A stretch of DNA of 64,000 nucleotides from Pseudanabaena biceps (lineage in GTDB: Bacteria; Cyanobacteriota; Cyanobacteriia; Pseudanabaenales; Pseudanabaenaceae), in contig JAATWA010000003.1 of the NCBI GenBank assembly GCA_013361095.1, positions 115,183 through 179,182 of the forward strand, read 5' to 3'. The position numbers and the translations under genes were made by a program. Every line of letters begins with the position of its first letter. The first letter of the stretch is position 1. This document shows, piece after piece, positions 8,577 through 17,117 of the stretch. Below the pieces are notes generated by a model that saw only the letters and a program-made list of their open reading frames with translations, had not been told where the DNA came from and searched no databases.

Positions 8577-9518
8577 ATGTCCATTCCAGAGCCAACTTTA
8601 GTTATTTATAGCGAACTGCCCAAAGCGATCGCTACTAAAGACTTACGCCAAGCAAGGGTTGATGAGTTCTTAGCATCAAGGTCTTTGCAGCCTAAGAGTC
8701 GTAAAGCTTATCAAGCTGACTTGCGGATTTTTATGGATTGGTGCAATCTGTCTTGGGTGGATGTGAGTCGGCGTAAAGTGACGCAGTTTAAAACTTTTTT
8801 ACTGAAAGAGCGTGAATTAGCACTTAGTTCAGTAAATCGGGTATTGCGGACTTTGAAGTCGTTTTATCGATGGATGTTGCTTTCGGAATATGTGAATGCC
8901 GATCCGACAATTGGAATTCAGCAGGAGAGATTGCCCGATCCTGTGGCAAAGGATTTAGAAGATGAGGAGGTGTTGCAGATTTATGAGGCGATCTCGCTAG
9001 GTAAAATGATGTTGCGCGATCGGGCTTTGTTTTCGATTTTGTTGCATGGGTTGAGAGCAGAAGAAGTTTGTCGTCTGAATGTTGAGGATTATGTGAATGG
9101 GGAATTGGTGATTAAGGAGGCGAAGTGGGATAGCAAGGGAGAAGTGCCTTTGACAAAGTTGGGTATTCAGGATTTGGATGCTTATTTGGCTTGGAGGAGG
9201 GAACAAGAAGGGGAGTTATCGCCTGAAAGTCCTTTGTTTGTATCTTGTTCTAATCGTAGTCAGGGTAAGCGATTGACCTATTGGGGGATTCGTCATGTGA
9301 TGGATGATTTGGCGGAGAAGACGGGGATTGATTTACATTCACATCGAGGCAGACATACGTTTGCGACGAATCTGATTGTGAAGTATGAGTTAGATCCTTC
9401 GTTGGCAATGGAGTTGACTCGACATCGGGATGTGAGAAGTTTTAGGCGTTATACCAATCGTAAGAATAAGATTGCGGCGAAACGTGCCTTCCTAAAAGCA
9501 TCCGAAAAATTTGATTAA
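8577..9518 (+). CDS. Tyrosine recombinase (phage integrase / XerC family)
   Basis: The 313-residue protein has an N-terminal SAM-like core-binding domain (about 22-110) and a C-terminal catalytic domain. The catalytic set is visible: R160 in LLHGLRAEEV, H256 and R259 in HSHRGRHTFATN, H283 in TRHRDVRS and the nucleophile Y292 in RRYTNRKN. It catalyses site-specific strand exchange. It follows the AAA/nuclease gene by 24 bases and may act with it. No tRNA gene or obvious attachment-site pair is visible nearby, so a chromosome- or plasmid-dimer resolution role is as likely as an integrase of a mobile element. Confidence 0.88.
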   Translation: MSIPEPTLVIYSELPKAIATKDLRQARVDEFLASRSLQPKSRKAYQADLRIFMDWCNLSWVDVSRRKVTQFKTFLLKERELALSSVNRVLRTLKSFYRWMLLSEYVNADPTIGIQQERLPDPVAKDLEDEEVLQIYEAISLGKMMLRDRALFSILLHGLRAEEVCRLNVEDYVNGELVIKEAKWDSKGEVPLTKLGIQDLDAYLAWRREQEGELSPESPLFVSCSNRSQGKRLTYWGIRHVMDDLAEKTGIDLHSHRGRHTFATNLIVKYELDPSLAMELTRHRDVRSFRRYTNRKNKIAAKRAFLKASEKFD

Positions 9519-9609
9519 AAAGGAAGAGATTTATTGAAGTTTGTGCAATACAACAGTAGATATGTCACGATTTTATTTAATTAGTTTAATTTTGATGAAT
9601 TGATTTGCT

Positions 9610-10293
9610 ATGAAAATTTTACTAGTAGAAGATGACGATCGCATTGCTCGTCCTTTAATTGAAGATCTACGCGCGCAAAAGCACAGCATCGATTACGCTA
9701 GAGATGGTTTAGAAGGTTGGGAGTGGGCGCAGTTGATTGTCTATGACCTAATTCTACTGGACGTGATGTTGCCGAAGCTAGACGGAATTAGCCTTTGTCG
9801 GCAGTTACGTTCTCATGGTTGCAAAGCGCAGATATTGATGCTTACTGCTCGTGACAGCATTTCTGATAAGGTTGTAGGTTTAGATGCTGGGGCTGATGAC
9901 TATTTAGTTAAGCCCTTTGATCTAGAAGAACTATCAGCGCGTATGAGAGCATTGGCACGCCGTAGCCACGAACTAAAGCCTGAAATCTTTCACTATGGAG
10001 CATTAAGTCTTGATTCAGGTAGTCAAATTGTTAGTTACAGTGGACAGTCTCTCTCGCTTACATCAAAAGAGTTCATGATTTTAGACTACATGTTACGAAA
10101 TCCGACTCAAGTATTTACGCGAACTGCTCTAATGGATAGGATATGGGAATTTGACAAACAGTCAGGTGAAGATACGATTAGAACGCATATTACTAATTTG
10201 CGACGCAAATTGAGAGCGGCTGGGAGTTCAGACTCATTTATTGAAACAGTTTATGGGGTTGGATATCGACTTGCATCTGTAGATCGAGACTAG
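9610..10293 (+). CDS. OmpR/PhoB-family response regulator
   Basis: The receiver domain spans residues 1-118 with the acidic pocket E7-D8-D9, phospho-acceptor D51 in LILLDVMLPK and K101 in DDYLVKPFD. A winged-helix DNA-binding domain (about 130-227) ends in IRTHITNLRRKLR and ETVYGVGYRL. It would activate or repress genes on phosphorylation by the kinase that starts 2 bases after its stop. The nearby genes for COG4705-type membrane proteins and the PepSY protein are plausible targets by context only. Confidence 0.93.
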   Translation: MKILLVEDDDRIARPLIEDLRAQKHSIDYARDGLEGWEWAQLIVYDLILLDVMLPKLDGISLCRQLRSHGCKAQILMLTARDSISDKVVGLDAGADDYLVKPFDLEELSARMRALARRSHELKPEIFHYGALSLDSGSQIVSYSGQSLSLTSKEFMILDYMLRNPTQVFTRTALMDRIWEFDKQSGEDTIRTHITNLRRKLRAAGSSDSFIETVYGVGYRLASVDRD

Positions 10294-10295
10294 TT

Positions 10296-11537
10296 ATGTT
10301 TACAAAGATTCGCTACCGTTTACTGTTGTCTTTTCTGCTTGTATTGATGGCGATATTAACTTCGCTTGGTGTAGTTGTGCGATTTTTGTTTGTGCATAGC
10401 TTAAGTCAGCAGGCAACTGAAAAACTCACTACGTTGGGACATGGAGCTTCTAGTAGTCTGGAGTCAGAGAATGGTCAAATTAAATTTAAAAGTGACTTTC
10501 CTCAGCAAGCCCTTTTAGCTAAAGATCAAGCATTAGAATGGTTTGATATTAAAGGAAAGCCGATTTCTCATCAGGGACAATTAATTATAAGTCTTCCATT
10601 TGTTGGTGAAAATACAGTACAAATCCAATCAGGGAGTCCTCGCGTTCAATCGGTAACTTTGCCTGTGACTAGCAATGATGATGGGATGCTAATCGGATAT
10701 GTGCGTGCTAGTCAGTCGTTAGTGGAATTTGATGAGTCTGTGCGACATCTAGACTGGGGGATGTCAGGTGGTGCGGTTGTGGCTCTTTTATTAAGTGGTA
10801 TTGGAGGACTCTGGCTGACTCGACAATTTATGCAGCCCATTGAACGCAATTTTGAGCTTTTAAAGCAGTTTACTGCCGATGCATCTCATGAGTTACGCAG
10901 TCCGTTGATGGTGATTTCCAGTAATGCTCAAGTGGCGTTGCGATACCCAGAGGGCATCCGTACAGGAGACATCGCAAAGTTTGAGGCGATCGCGGATGCA
11001 ACTAAACAAATGACTCGTTTAACAGAAGATTTATTACTGTTGGCGAGAACTGACAATTTACTTAAAGAGCATTATCAGGAAGTAAATTTAAGCGAGTTAC
11101 TAACCGAACTTATCCAATTTTATAGCCCTCAAGCTGAAGCAAAATCAATTGAATTACAATTTTTAGCAAATAAGCCGATTTATACTTTTGGTGATCGCAC
11201 CCAGTTGCGAAGATTGTTTACTAATTTGATAGGAAACGCTATTCAGTATACATTAGCGGACGGTAGGATTGAATTAGATTGTCAAATAACTGGACATCAA
11301 TTGTTAACTTCAGTACATGATAATGGAATTGGAATCGCGCCAGATCAAGTTGATAAAGTTTTTGAGCGCTTTTGGCGATCGGAATGTTCACGAACTTATC
11401 ATGAAGGCAGTTTTGGATTGGGATTAACGATCGCTCAAGCTATCGCTAATCAACATGGCGGTAAAATTACTGTCTCCAGTGAACTAGGAGTTGGTAGTTG
11501 CTTTACCGTTTCTCTGCCGCTTTTGGTTAAGAGTTAA
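10296..11537 (+). CDS. Membrane sensor histidine kinase, partner of regulator at 9610
   Basis: The 413-residue kinase has two membrane helices (about residues 9-32 and 157-174) enclosing a 120-residue periplasmic sensor with no recognised ligand motif. The H box is ADASHELRSPL with phospho-acceptor H198; the N box is LIGNAIQYT, G1 is DNGIGIAPDQ, and G2 is GLGLTIAQAI. The HAMP linker is very short. The 3' end overlaps the 3' end of the convergent COG4705 gene by 54 bases. The inducing signal cannot be read from the sequence. Confidence 0.92.
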   Translation: MFTKIRYRLLLSFLLVLMAILTSLGVVVRFLFVHSLSQQATEKLTTLGHGASSSLESENGQIKFKSDFPQQALLAKDQALEWFDIKGKPISHQGQLIISLPFVGENTVQIQSGSPRVQSVTLPVTSNDDGMLIGYVRASQSLVEFDESVRHLDWGMSGGAVVALLLSGIGGLWLTRQFMQPIERNFELLKQFTADASHELRSPLMVISSNAQVALRYPEGIRTGDIAKFEAIADATKQMTRLTEDLLLLARTDNLLKEHYQEVNLSELLTELIQFYSPQAEAKSIELQFLANKPIYTFGDRTQLRRLFTNLIGNAIQYTLADGRIELDCQITGHQLLTSVHDNGIGIAPDQVDKVFERFWRSECSRTYHEGSFGLGLTIAQAIANQHGGKITVSSELGVGSCFTVSLPLLVKS

Positions 11538-12257
11538 TAAAGTCACAAAAGAAACGATTACAACCAGAAAAATTATGCTGGTTATAGTAGTACCTAAACC
11601 AAAGCCCCCATTTGCAGTAGGTTGGGATAACAGATCGCCGATGGATGCGCCGAGGGGACGAGTCAAGATATAAGCTAACCAAAAGGCTAAGATTCCATTC
11701 ATGCGAAAGTATTGATAACTTATGGTGATAATAGCGATCGCAGTGCCAAATATTAGTGCTGCTTGGGTATAACCTAGCTTCAAAGTCTCAGCAAGAAGAT
11801 CTCCTGTTGCTGTACCCAAGGCAAATGTAAATAAAATAGCTGCCCAGTAGAAGAGCTCTCGTTTAGCTGTATTGATAGAATGCATGGCTAAAGTCTTTTC
11901 GGTGAAATACCAGAAACCAAAAATCACGGATAGTACGACACTAAATGCGATCGTAGTTGTCACCAAACTAATACTAAAGATATCTATCAAACTATCTGTA
12001 ATTAATGTACCAGTCACGCTCATAAAAACGACTACAATCCAATAGCTCACGGGTATATAGCGTTTAAGTCTAAACTGATTCAAAAGTAACATTAGTAATA
12101 TGCCGCTCATAATATAGGATGTATTGACTAAGCCAAGTTTCATCTCCATATTCAGATAATCAGCCGCAGTTTCACCTACCGTAGTTGCCAAAATCTTAAT
12201 AATCCAGAAAGCAACTGTAACCTCTGGAACTCTGTTTAACACTTTTTGCATAATCAT
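11484..12257 (-). CDS. COG4705-type multi-pass membrane protein
   Basis: The 257-residue protein has seven or eight predicted membrane segments arranged as repeats. Each repeat ends in a related motif: FWIIKILATTVGETAADYL, FALGTATGDLLAETLKLGY and TRPLGASIGDLLSQP. It is an uncharacterised membrane family, and the conserved acidic residues inside helices suggest transport of a cation or small solute (inference). A paralog lies at 15242-16000. It overlaps the kinase gene by 54 bases tail to tail. It may form a minus-strand group with the MFS gene 92 bases upstream. The translated start could be the second methionine (MQKVLNRVPEV). Confidence 0.8.
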   Translation of the reverse strand: MIMQKVLNRVPEVTVAFWIIKILATTVGETAADYLNMEMKLGLVNTSYIMSGILLMLLLNQFRLKRYIPVSYWIVVVFMSVTGTLITDSLIDIFSISLVTTTIAFSVVLSVIFGFWYFTEKTLAMHSINTAKRELFYWAAILFTFALGTATGDLLAETLKLGYTQAALIFGTAIAIITISYQYFRMNGILAFWLAYILTRPLGASIGDLLSQPTANGGFGLGTTITSIIFLVVIVSFVTLLTLNQKRQRNGKATTNS

Positions 12258-12349
12258 AGTATTTTTTCTGGTTGATTTTTAAAATTGCCTAAGTATTGAG
12301 TTTTAATTAGGAATAAATAGAGTAATTTCTTATTCACCCCAAGTGAAAT

Positions 12350-13528
12350 TTAAATTGCAAACTTTTTACTTGCCCAGAGTAATAGAAACGTTGCTATTAG
12401 AGAGCAACTAGAAGAGAAACCAAAGGCACTTGTAGCGCCAAATCTCTCATAGAGCCAACCAAAGATAATCGAAGCTGGTAACAGCATTAAACCACTCACT
12501 AAATTAAACCAACCATAGGCTGTTCCCAACAAGGATGTAGGAGCTAGATCGGCGACCAGTGCTTTTTCTACACCTTCAGTAGCTGCTAGAAATATTCCAT
12601 AAAATGCGAACAATCCAAAAATTACTAGGGGAGTAGATAAACTTAATAGTCCTAAGCAAATGTAAAATAAGCCATAAGATAACCATCCCATCGTAATTAG
12701 GCGAATACGACCAAATCGATCAGATAGTGCTGAAAGTGGTGTGGAAAATACGGCGGCAATTGCTGAAATAGTTGCCCAAGCCAAAGGCACTTGCATTTCT
12801 GATAAACCTAACTCTTTGGCTCTAAGAAGTAAAAACATATTAGATGAGTTGCCAAGTGTGAAGATTGCCACAGCTAAAAGATAACGTTTAAAGTTAACTG
12901 GTAGTTCTTTAAAGTACCAACTAAATCTTCTGTTTCCCGATTGAGCTACCCCTGCCTGAGGCTCTTGAATCAGTAGAGACATTCCTAAACAGATTGTGGC
13001 AGGGATAATCGAAATCAGAAATAGGTCTTTAATTTTGTAACCAAATCCTAAAAGTAAAGCGGCTAAGATTGGACCGATTACAGCCCCCGCATTATCCATG
13101 CCACGATGCAGACCAAAAGCTAAACCACGGTTTTCTGAAGAAACACTTGCCGCTAACATGGCATCTCTTGGAGAACTGCGTAAACCTTTGCCCACGCGGT
13201 CTATCATGCGAATGAACAAGACTCCTACCCAACTACTAGCAATTGAGATAAATGGACGGCTAAAACCAGCTAGGCCATAACCGATAACAATCCAAGGCTT
13301 GGCAGAATTAGTAAGATCCATAATCACTCCAGACAGCAGCTTTAGAAAGCTACTGGTGGCTTCAGCAATACCCTCAATAATTCCCAATGATTTTGGTCCA
13401 ACCATTAATACAGATGCCAAATAGACGGGAATTAGCGGATAGAGCATATCGCTGGCAGTATCGTTCAGAAGACTGATCGATCCTATTAGCCACACATTAG
13501 CAGGCAGTTTTCGTAAGGTAGTAAACAA
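12350..13528 (-). CDS. Major facilitator superfamily transporter
   Basis: The 392-residue inner-membrane protein has about 12 helices. The loop after helix 2 and its mirror in the second half (ALSDRFGRIRLI) match the MFS motif A. The segment IDRVGKGLRSSPRDAMLA is characteristic of a subgroup of MFS proteins that is also represented by the paralog at 20566-21750. The substrate is unknown. It lies between two membrane-protein genes on the same strand (gaps of 92 and 88 bases), suggesting a shared transcript. Confidence 0.85.
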   Translation of the reverse strand: MFTTLRKLPANVWLIGSISLLNDTASDMLYPLIPVYLASVLMVGPKSLGIIEGIAEATSSFLKLLSGVIMDLTNSAKPWIVIGYGLAGFSRPFISIASSWVGVLFIRMIDRVGKGLRSSPRDAMLAASVSSENRGLAFGLHRGMDNAGAVIGPILAALLLGFGYKIKDLFLISIIPATICLGMSLLIQEPQAGVAQSGNRRFSWYFKELPVNFKRYLLAVAIFTLGNSSNMFLLLRAKELGLSEMQVPLAWATISAIAAVFSTPLSALSDRFGRIRLITMGWLSYGLFYICLGLLSLSTPLVIFGLFAFYGIFLAATEGVEKALVADLAPTSLLGTAYGWFNLVSGLMLLPASIIFGWLYERFGATSAFGFSSSCSLIATFLLLWASKKFAI

Positions 13529-13616
13529 AATTAAAATCCTAATTGCGACCAGCTACTTAAGTGAAACGGAGATAGTGATGATTCACAAGATCGGGTGTAA
13601 ATAAAGCATGGTTTGC

Positions 13617-14021
13617 CTAAAAGAAAAATGTATCAGTAAATATGGTCACAAGTGCGGAAATACCAGCGATTTTAGTTACGAAGGTGGCGCGACTCTCACG
13701 ATTTATCCATAAGCCTAACACTAGAGATGTGAACGTAAATACGCAAACCCCATCCATAGCATCTGCCCAAGAAATCCTAAAAATCGGATGATCGACATTG
13801 AGATAAATCGTTGATTGGTTAAACTCAATACTCCAATTCCAAAAAATAGAGGCGATCGCAGTAGTGGCAGCCGTAGCAATCAATGTGGATCGTGTTTTCG
13901 ATAACTTCAATATCCAAATTATGCCAACTGCGATCAACCCATTAGCGATCGACCATAGAAAAATGTATGGAGTGAGATAGAAAATCGGCGTAGTCAAAAA
14001 GCCAGTCATGTAAGGATTCAT
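13617..14021 (-). CDS. Small membrane protein of unknown function
   Basis: The 134-residue protein has about four hydrophobic helices (roughly 10-40, 48-65, 85-108, 112-133) and no motif I recognise. The region ISWADAMDGVCVFTFTSL contains an intramembrane aspartate pair. The start ATG at 14021 is followed by hydrophobic residues and lies upstream of the MFS gene on the same strand, so they may be co-transcribed. Confidence 0.55.
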   Translation of the reverse strand: MNPYMTGFLTTPIFYLTPYIFLWSIANGLIAVGIIWILKLSKTRSTLIATAATTAIASIFWNWSIEFNQSTIYLNVDHPIFRISWADAMDGVCVFTFTSLVLGLWINRESRATFVTKIAGISALVTIFTDTFFF

Positions 14022-14357
14022 AGCTGGAGTTTACAGGATGTTTGGTAAAAGCATAGTCGGAATAAAGTAATGGTTCACTTATCTTAGAGAATCTATCGAT
14101 AATGCAATTGGAAAGTTAATTTTGAATGTTGTGCCTTAATCGGGTTAGCTTAGTAAAGTTAAGGTTTTGCTGACTTAAGATTTAAGTATAAAATAGATAA
14201 ATCTCAGAAATTACAAGTTAGTTTAAATCTGACTTCTAAGTTTTAAAAAATCTTCGCTTCATACTTAAGTCAGCAATATAAGTTTCTGTATGAGATTAGT
14301 AGTTTATTCTGACATTCACAAATCTAGGCTAGATTTGTGAAATGTTAGTTTTTTTAC
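14022..14357. repeat. Non-coding gap with a 13-bp inverted repeat and a hairpin
   Basis: No gene is seen. TTGCTGACTTAAG at 14167-14179 is repeated in inverted form at 14264-14276, enclosing an A/T-rich 84 bases that could be a promoter flanked by operator halves. A second hairpin at 14312-14346 (CACAAATCTAG opposite CTAGATTTGTG) is followed on the plus strand by a seven-T run. It sits just beyond the 3' end of the PepSY gene. Confidence 0.6.
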
Positions 14358-14843
14358 TTAGCCATCATCATTGCGTTCGCCGTCACCATCGCCCATTCCA
14401 GTTTGGGAAACTTGAATGCTACTGCGAACATTACTTTCACTTCCCTCGCTGTTCAGGCTTTCGGTAGACAGTACACGACCATTACCAGCATCGACTATGA
14501 CTTCCTTCTGAGCGATCGCCACAGAATAGACAAGACTGCCATTCTCATTCTCCAACTTCACTGAAGTTGCCTTACCAGCGACAGTAGCTTCTGCGGCTTG
14601 TTGTGCTTGCTGAGGTGTGATTTTTGCCAAAGCGCGGAGTTTGGCTGACTGATGTGCATCGATTAGATCGTCTCTCGATTCACCAGTCTCGCGAGTTTCA
14701 GACATTTCGCGTTCGGCAACTTCTATAGCTGCTGGTTTGGTGGATTGCATGGGGATAGCACGAGCAGCTTTAGCCAAACCACCAATACCGACTAGTCCGA
14801 CTAGTGTCGCAACTAGAATTGCCTTTGTCGAAGTTTTCATCAC
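14358..14843 (-). CDS. Secreted PepSY-domain protein
   Basis: The 161-residue precursor has a signal peptide (lysine near the start, hydrophobic LVATLVGLVGIGGLA, cleavage likely after the AARA segment). One PepSY domain covers about residues 73-132 (ITPQQAQQAAEATVAGKA, then the VIVDAGNGRVL strand). PepSY proteins occur in the periplasm and modulate sensors or proteases. The tail is Ser/Gly/Asp rich. The two-component system 2.8 kb away and the divergent COG4705 gene hint at a common regulon. The gene faces away from the COG4705 gene across a repeat-rich 400 bp. Confidence 0.82.
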   Translation of the reverse strand: MMKTSTKAILVATLVGLVGIGGLAKAARAIPMQSTKPAAIEVAEREMSETRETGESRDDLIDAHQSAKLRALAKITPQQAQQAAEATVAGKATSVKLENENGSLVYSVAIAQKEVIVDAGNGRVLSTESLNSEGSESNVRSSIQVSQTGMGDGDGERNDDG

Positions 14844-14872
14844 AAGTAACCTTGATTTATTGGTTTACGTTT

Positions 14873-15175
14873 CAAACTATAGAGATAAATAATCAAGAAG
14901 TTTGAAAGGGCGTATTCAAAACGCAAAAAGGAAATATCTTGATTGGAATAGTGATTGCTAAGTTATAAGTGATGTTACGTGGAACCCTCATCCTCTAACC
15001 CCTTCTCTCGCAGGAGAAGAGGAGCGAAACTCATATTATTTTCTTTCCCCCCTCTCCTGCGAAAGAGGGGCTAGGGGTGAGGGGTTTACAGACTTCCACG
15101 TCACACCAGCTATGAAATGAAATCAATAAATATGGGACTCTTTCTAAGTTCTTGATTATTTATCTCTATAGTTTG
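14873..15175. repeat. 27-bp perfect inverted repeats flanking the divergent intergenic region
   Basis: Bases 14873-14899 are the exact reverse complement of 15149-15175 (core TATAGAGATAAATAATC). Imperfect matching extends inward to about 38 bp. The left copy lies 30 bases upstream of the PepSY start and the right copy about 67 bases upstream of the COG4705 start. They could be duplicated promoter/operator modules for the divergent genes, or the ends of a MITE into which another miniature element (14969-15109) inserted. Confidence 0.7.
14969..15109. mobile_element. 141-bp miniature palindrome with ends matching the 1121-bp IS
   Basis: The left end TGATGTTACGTGGAA and the right end TTCCACGTCACACCAG match the termini of the IS at 42729 and 47441 (CTGATGTTACGTGGAAG) at 15 of 16 and 14 of 16 positions. 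Inside, a long imperfect inverted repeat (CTCATCCTCTAACCCC... against ...GGGGCTAGGGGTGAGGGG) lets the whole element fold into one hairpin. There is no coding capacity. It is probably a non-autonomous relative of that IS. No clear 7-bp target duplication remains. Confidence 0.6.
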
Positions 15176-15241
15176 TCTCATCACACAATATGAAGTTCAA
15201 TTTGATGAGTGATTGTTCCAGATGAGACGAAACATGAAAAG

Positions 15242-16000
15242 ATGAATATGAAACAGAAAGATATTCTCAGTAAGGTTCCAGAAGTAATTTTGATCTTTTG
15301 GGTTATAAAAATCCTCGCTACAACCCTTGGCGAGACTGGCGGAGATCTCGTCTCTATGTCAATGAATCTCGGCTATCTCGTCAGTACGGTCATTTTTACA
15401 GCCATATTTATCGTTGCGGTAATTGCTCAGGTTTTTGCAAAAAAATTCCATCCTATCCTTTACTGGGTAACGATTATTGCAACAACAACAGTGGGAACGA
15501 CCTTAGCGGATTTCGTGGATCGTTCCCTTGGTATTGGTTATGCGGGCGGGACGACAATATTGCTTATCTTGCTTTTTAGTTCGTTATTTATTTGGTATCG
15601 CACGCTTGGTTCGATCGCTGTTGATACTGTGAGTACTCCCAAATCTGAAATATTCTATTGGGTCACAATCATGTTTTCGCAGACATTGGGTACTGCCTTT
15701 GGGGATTGGACAGCCGATACCGCAGGGCTTGGGTATAGTGGTGGAGCAATATTGTTTGGGGCGGTTTTGGTTGCGATCACGATCGTGTATTACCGAACAA
15801 ATATATCGCGAACCATGTTGTTTTGGGCAGGATTCATCCTTACCAGACCACTTGGCGCGGTTGTCGGCGACTTTCTAGACAAACCTATAAGCAAAGGTGG
15901 TTTGGAGTTAAGCCGCTCCACAGCGTCAGTCACGCTTCTCGTGTTAATTGTGGCGTGTATCTTTATCTTTCCGCAGAAACCAGCAAAACAAAGACATTGA
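15242..16000 (+). CDS. COG4705-type multi-pass membrane protein (paralog of 11484 gene)
   Basis: From the ATG at 15242 (MNMKQKDILSKVPEV) it aligns end to end with the protein encoded at 11484-12257: VPEVILIFWVIKILATTLGETGGD, LGTAFGDWTADTAGLGYSGGA and TRPLGAVVGDFLDKP are shared. The frame also opens at a GTG at 15209, but the extra residues have no counterpart in the paralog. About seven membrane helices are predicted. The function is unknown; repeated GET/GD motifs inside helices suggest a transporter (inference). It is divergent from the PepSY gene and followed by uppP after 75 bases. Confidence 0.8.
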   Translation: MNMKQKDILSKVPEVILIFWVIKILATTLGETGGDLVSMSMNLGYLVSTVIFTAIFIVAVIAQVFAKKFHPILYWVTIIATTTVGTTLADFVDRSLGIGYAGGTTILLILLFSSLFIWYRTLGSIAVDTVSTPKSEIFYWVTIMFSQTLGTAFGDWTADTAGLGYSGGAILFGAVLVAITIVYYRTNISRTMLFWAGFILTRPLGAVVGDFLDKPISKGGLELSRSTASVTLLVLIVACIFIFPQKPAKQRH

Positions 16001-16075
16001 GTTCTGAATGAATGTGATTCGGTTAATGTTGACACCTAATGCTTTTCTACTTATTAAATACTCTCTTTAAAAATT

Positions 16076-16957
16076 ATGTTATTGACTGCGATCGCGCCTG
16101 CTGAATCTGTAGATCTTGGATTTGTGCAATTAGGTTTGCTTAAAGTAATTTTTTTGGGAATTGTGCAGGGAATTACCGAACTATTACCCATTAGTAGCAC
16201 TGCTCACCTCCGCATTGTCCCCAGCTTACTCGGATGGCAAGACCCTGGTTCCGTATTTTCCGCAGCGATGCAGCTTGCTAGTTTAGGCGCGGTTTTAGCT
16301 TATTTTTGGCAAGATATTAAAAGCTTAGTTGGTAGTTCGATCCGCGCGATCGCACATCAAGATTATCAATCTAAATCTTTCCGCTTAACTTTAGGACTAT
16401 TGATTGGTACTATTCCCATTGGTATCGCAGGACTATTACTAAAAAAGACTCTAAATGCCCCTAATTCTCCTTTGCGTAGTCTTGTAGTTATTGGCTGTGC
16501 ATCTATTTTTATGGCTTTATTACTAGCGATCGCAGAGTTGCGTGGTAAAAGAGAAAGGAATTTTGAGAAACTTACACTTTTAGATGGACTATGGGTAGGA
16601 ATTGCTCAAGCCTTTGCCTTAATCCCTGGAGTATCTCGTTCTGGTTCTACCTTAACGGCAGGATTATTTTTGAATATGGAAAGAGAAACTGCGGCTCGAT
16701 TCTCATTTCTGTTAGGACTACCTGCAATTATTCTGGCAGGAGCAGTAGAGTTACACGCTTTAAGCAAAGCTGGATTAGACCTAAATGGCTGGTTAATTCT
16801 TGGGGCAGGCTTGACCTCTGCTAGCATTTCCGCATTTCTGGCAATTTTTGGACTACTCCGATACTTAGAGAAGCGAAGTACTTGGTTCTTTGTTTGGTAT
16901 CGCCTAGTAATGGGATTATTTTTATTGATTGGTTGGCACTGGTTAGTTAAATCGTGA
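16076..16957 (+). CDS. uppP: Undecaprenyl-diphosphate phosphatase UppP (BacA)
   Basis: The 293-residue membrane enzyme dephosphorylates undecaprenyl diphosphate to recycle the cell-wall lipid carrier; extra copies give bacitracin tolerance. Family signatures are present: GITELLPISSTAHLRIVPSLLGW in the first helix pair and GVSRSGSTLTAGLFLNMERETAARFSFLLGLPAI in the second half, containing the conserved Glu, Ser and Arg of the active site. About eight membrane helices are predicted. It follows the COG4705 gene on the same strand. It is probably an accessory copy, since chromosomes carry their own. Confidence 0.93.
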   Translation: MLLTAIAPAESVDLGFVQLGLLKVIFLGIVQGITELLPISSTAHLRIVPSLLGWQDPGSVFSAAMQLASLGAVLAYFWQDIKSLVGSSIRAIAHQDYQSKSFRLTLGLLIGTIPIGIAGLLLKKTLNAPNSPLRSLVVIGCASIFMALLLAIAELRGKRERNFEKLTLLDGLWVGIAQAFALIPGVSRSGSTLTAGLFLNMERETAARFSFLLGLPAIILAGAVELHALSKAGLDLNGWLILGAGLTSASISAFLAIFGLLRYLEKRSTWFFVWYRLVMGLFLLIGWHWLVKS

Positions 16958-17117
16958 GCGACGTATTTGCATCTTTTTTATCGTTATGAAATGGACATTT
17001 CAGAACCCATACCACATTAGCTGACCATTGCCGACGTCCTTCGTCACCTTCTTTTCCCTCCTTCCACCTATTTACCTACATGAGCGAAAATGTTATCAAA
17101 CTGCAACCTCTCTTTTT

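Noticed and set aside
8400..9700. Attachment site or tRNA target for the tyrosine recombinase
   Set aside because: No tRNA gene and no direct repeat pair bracketing the recombinase was found.
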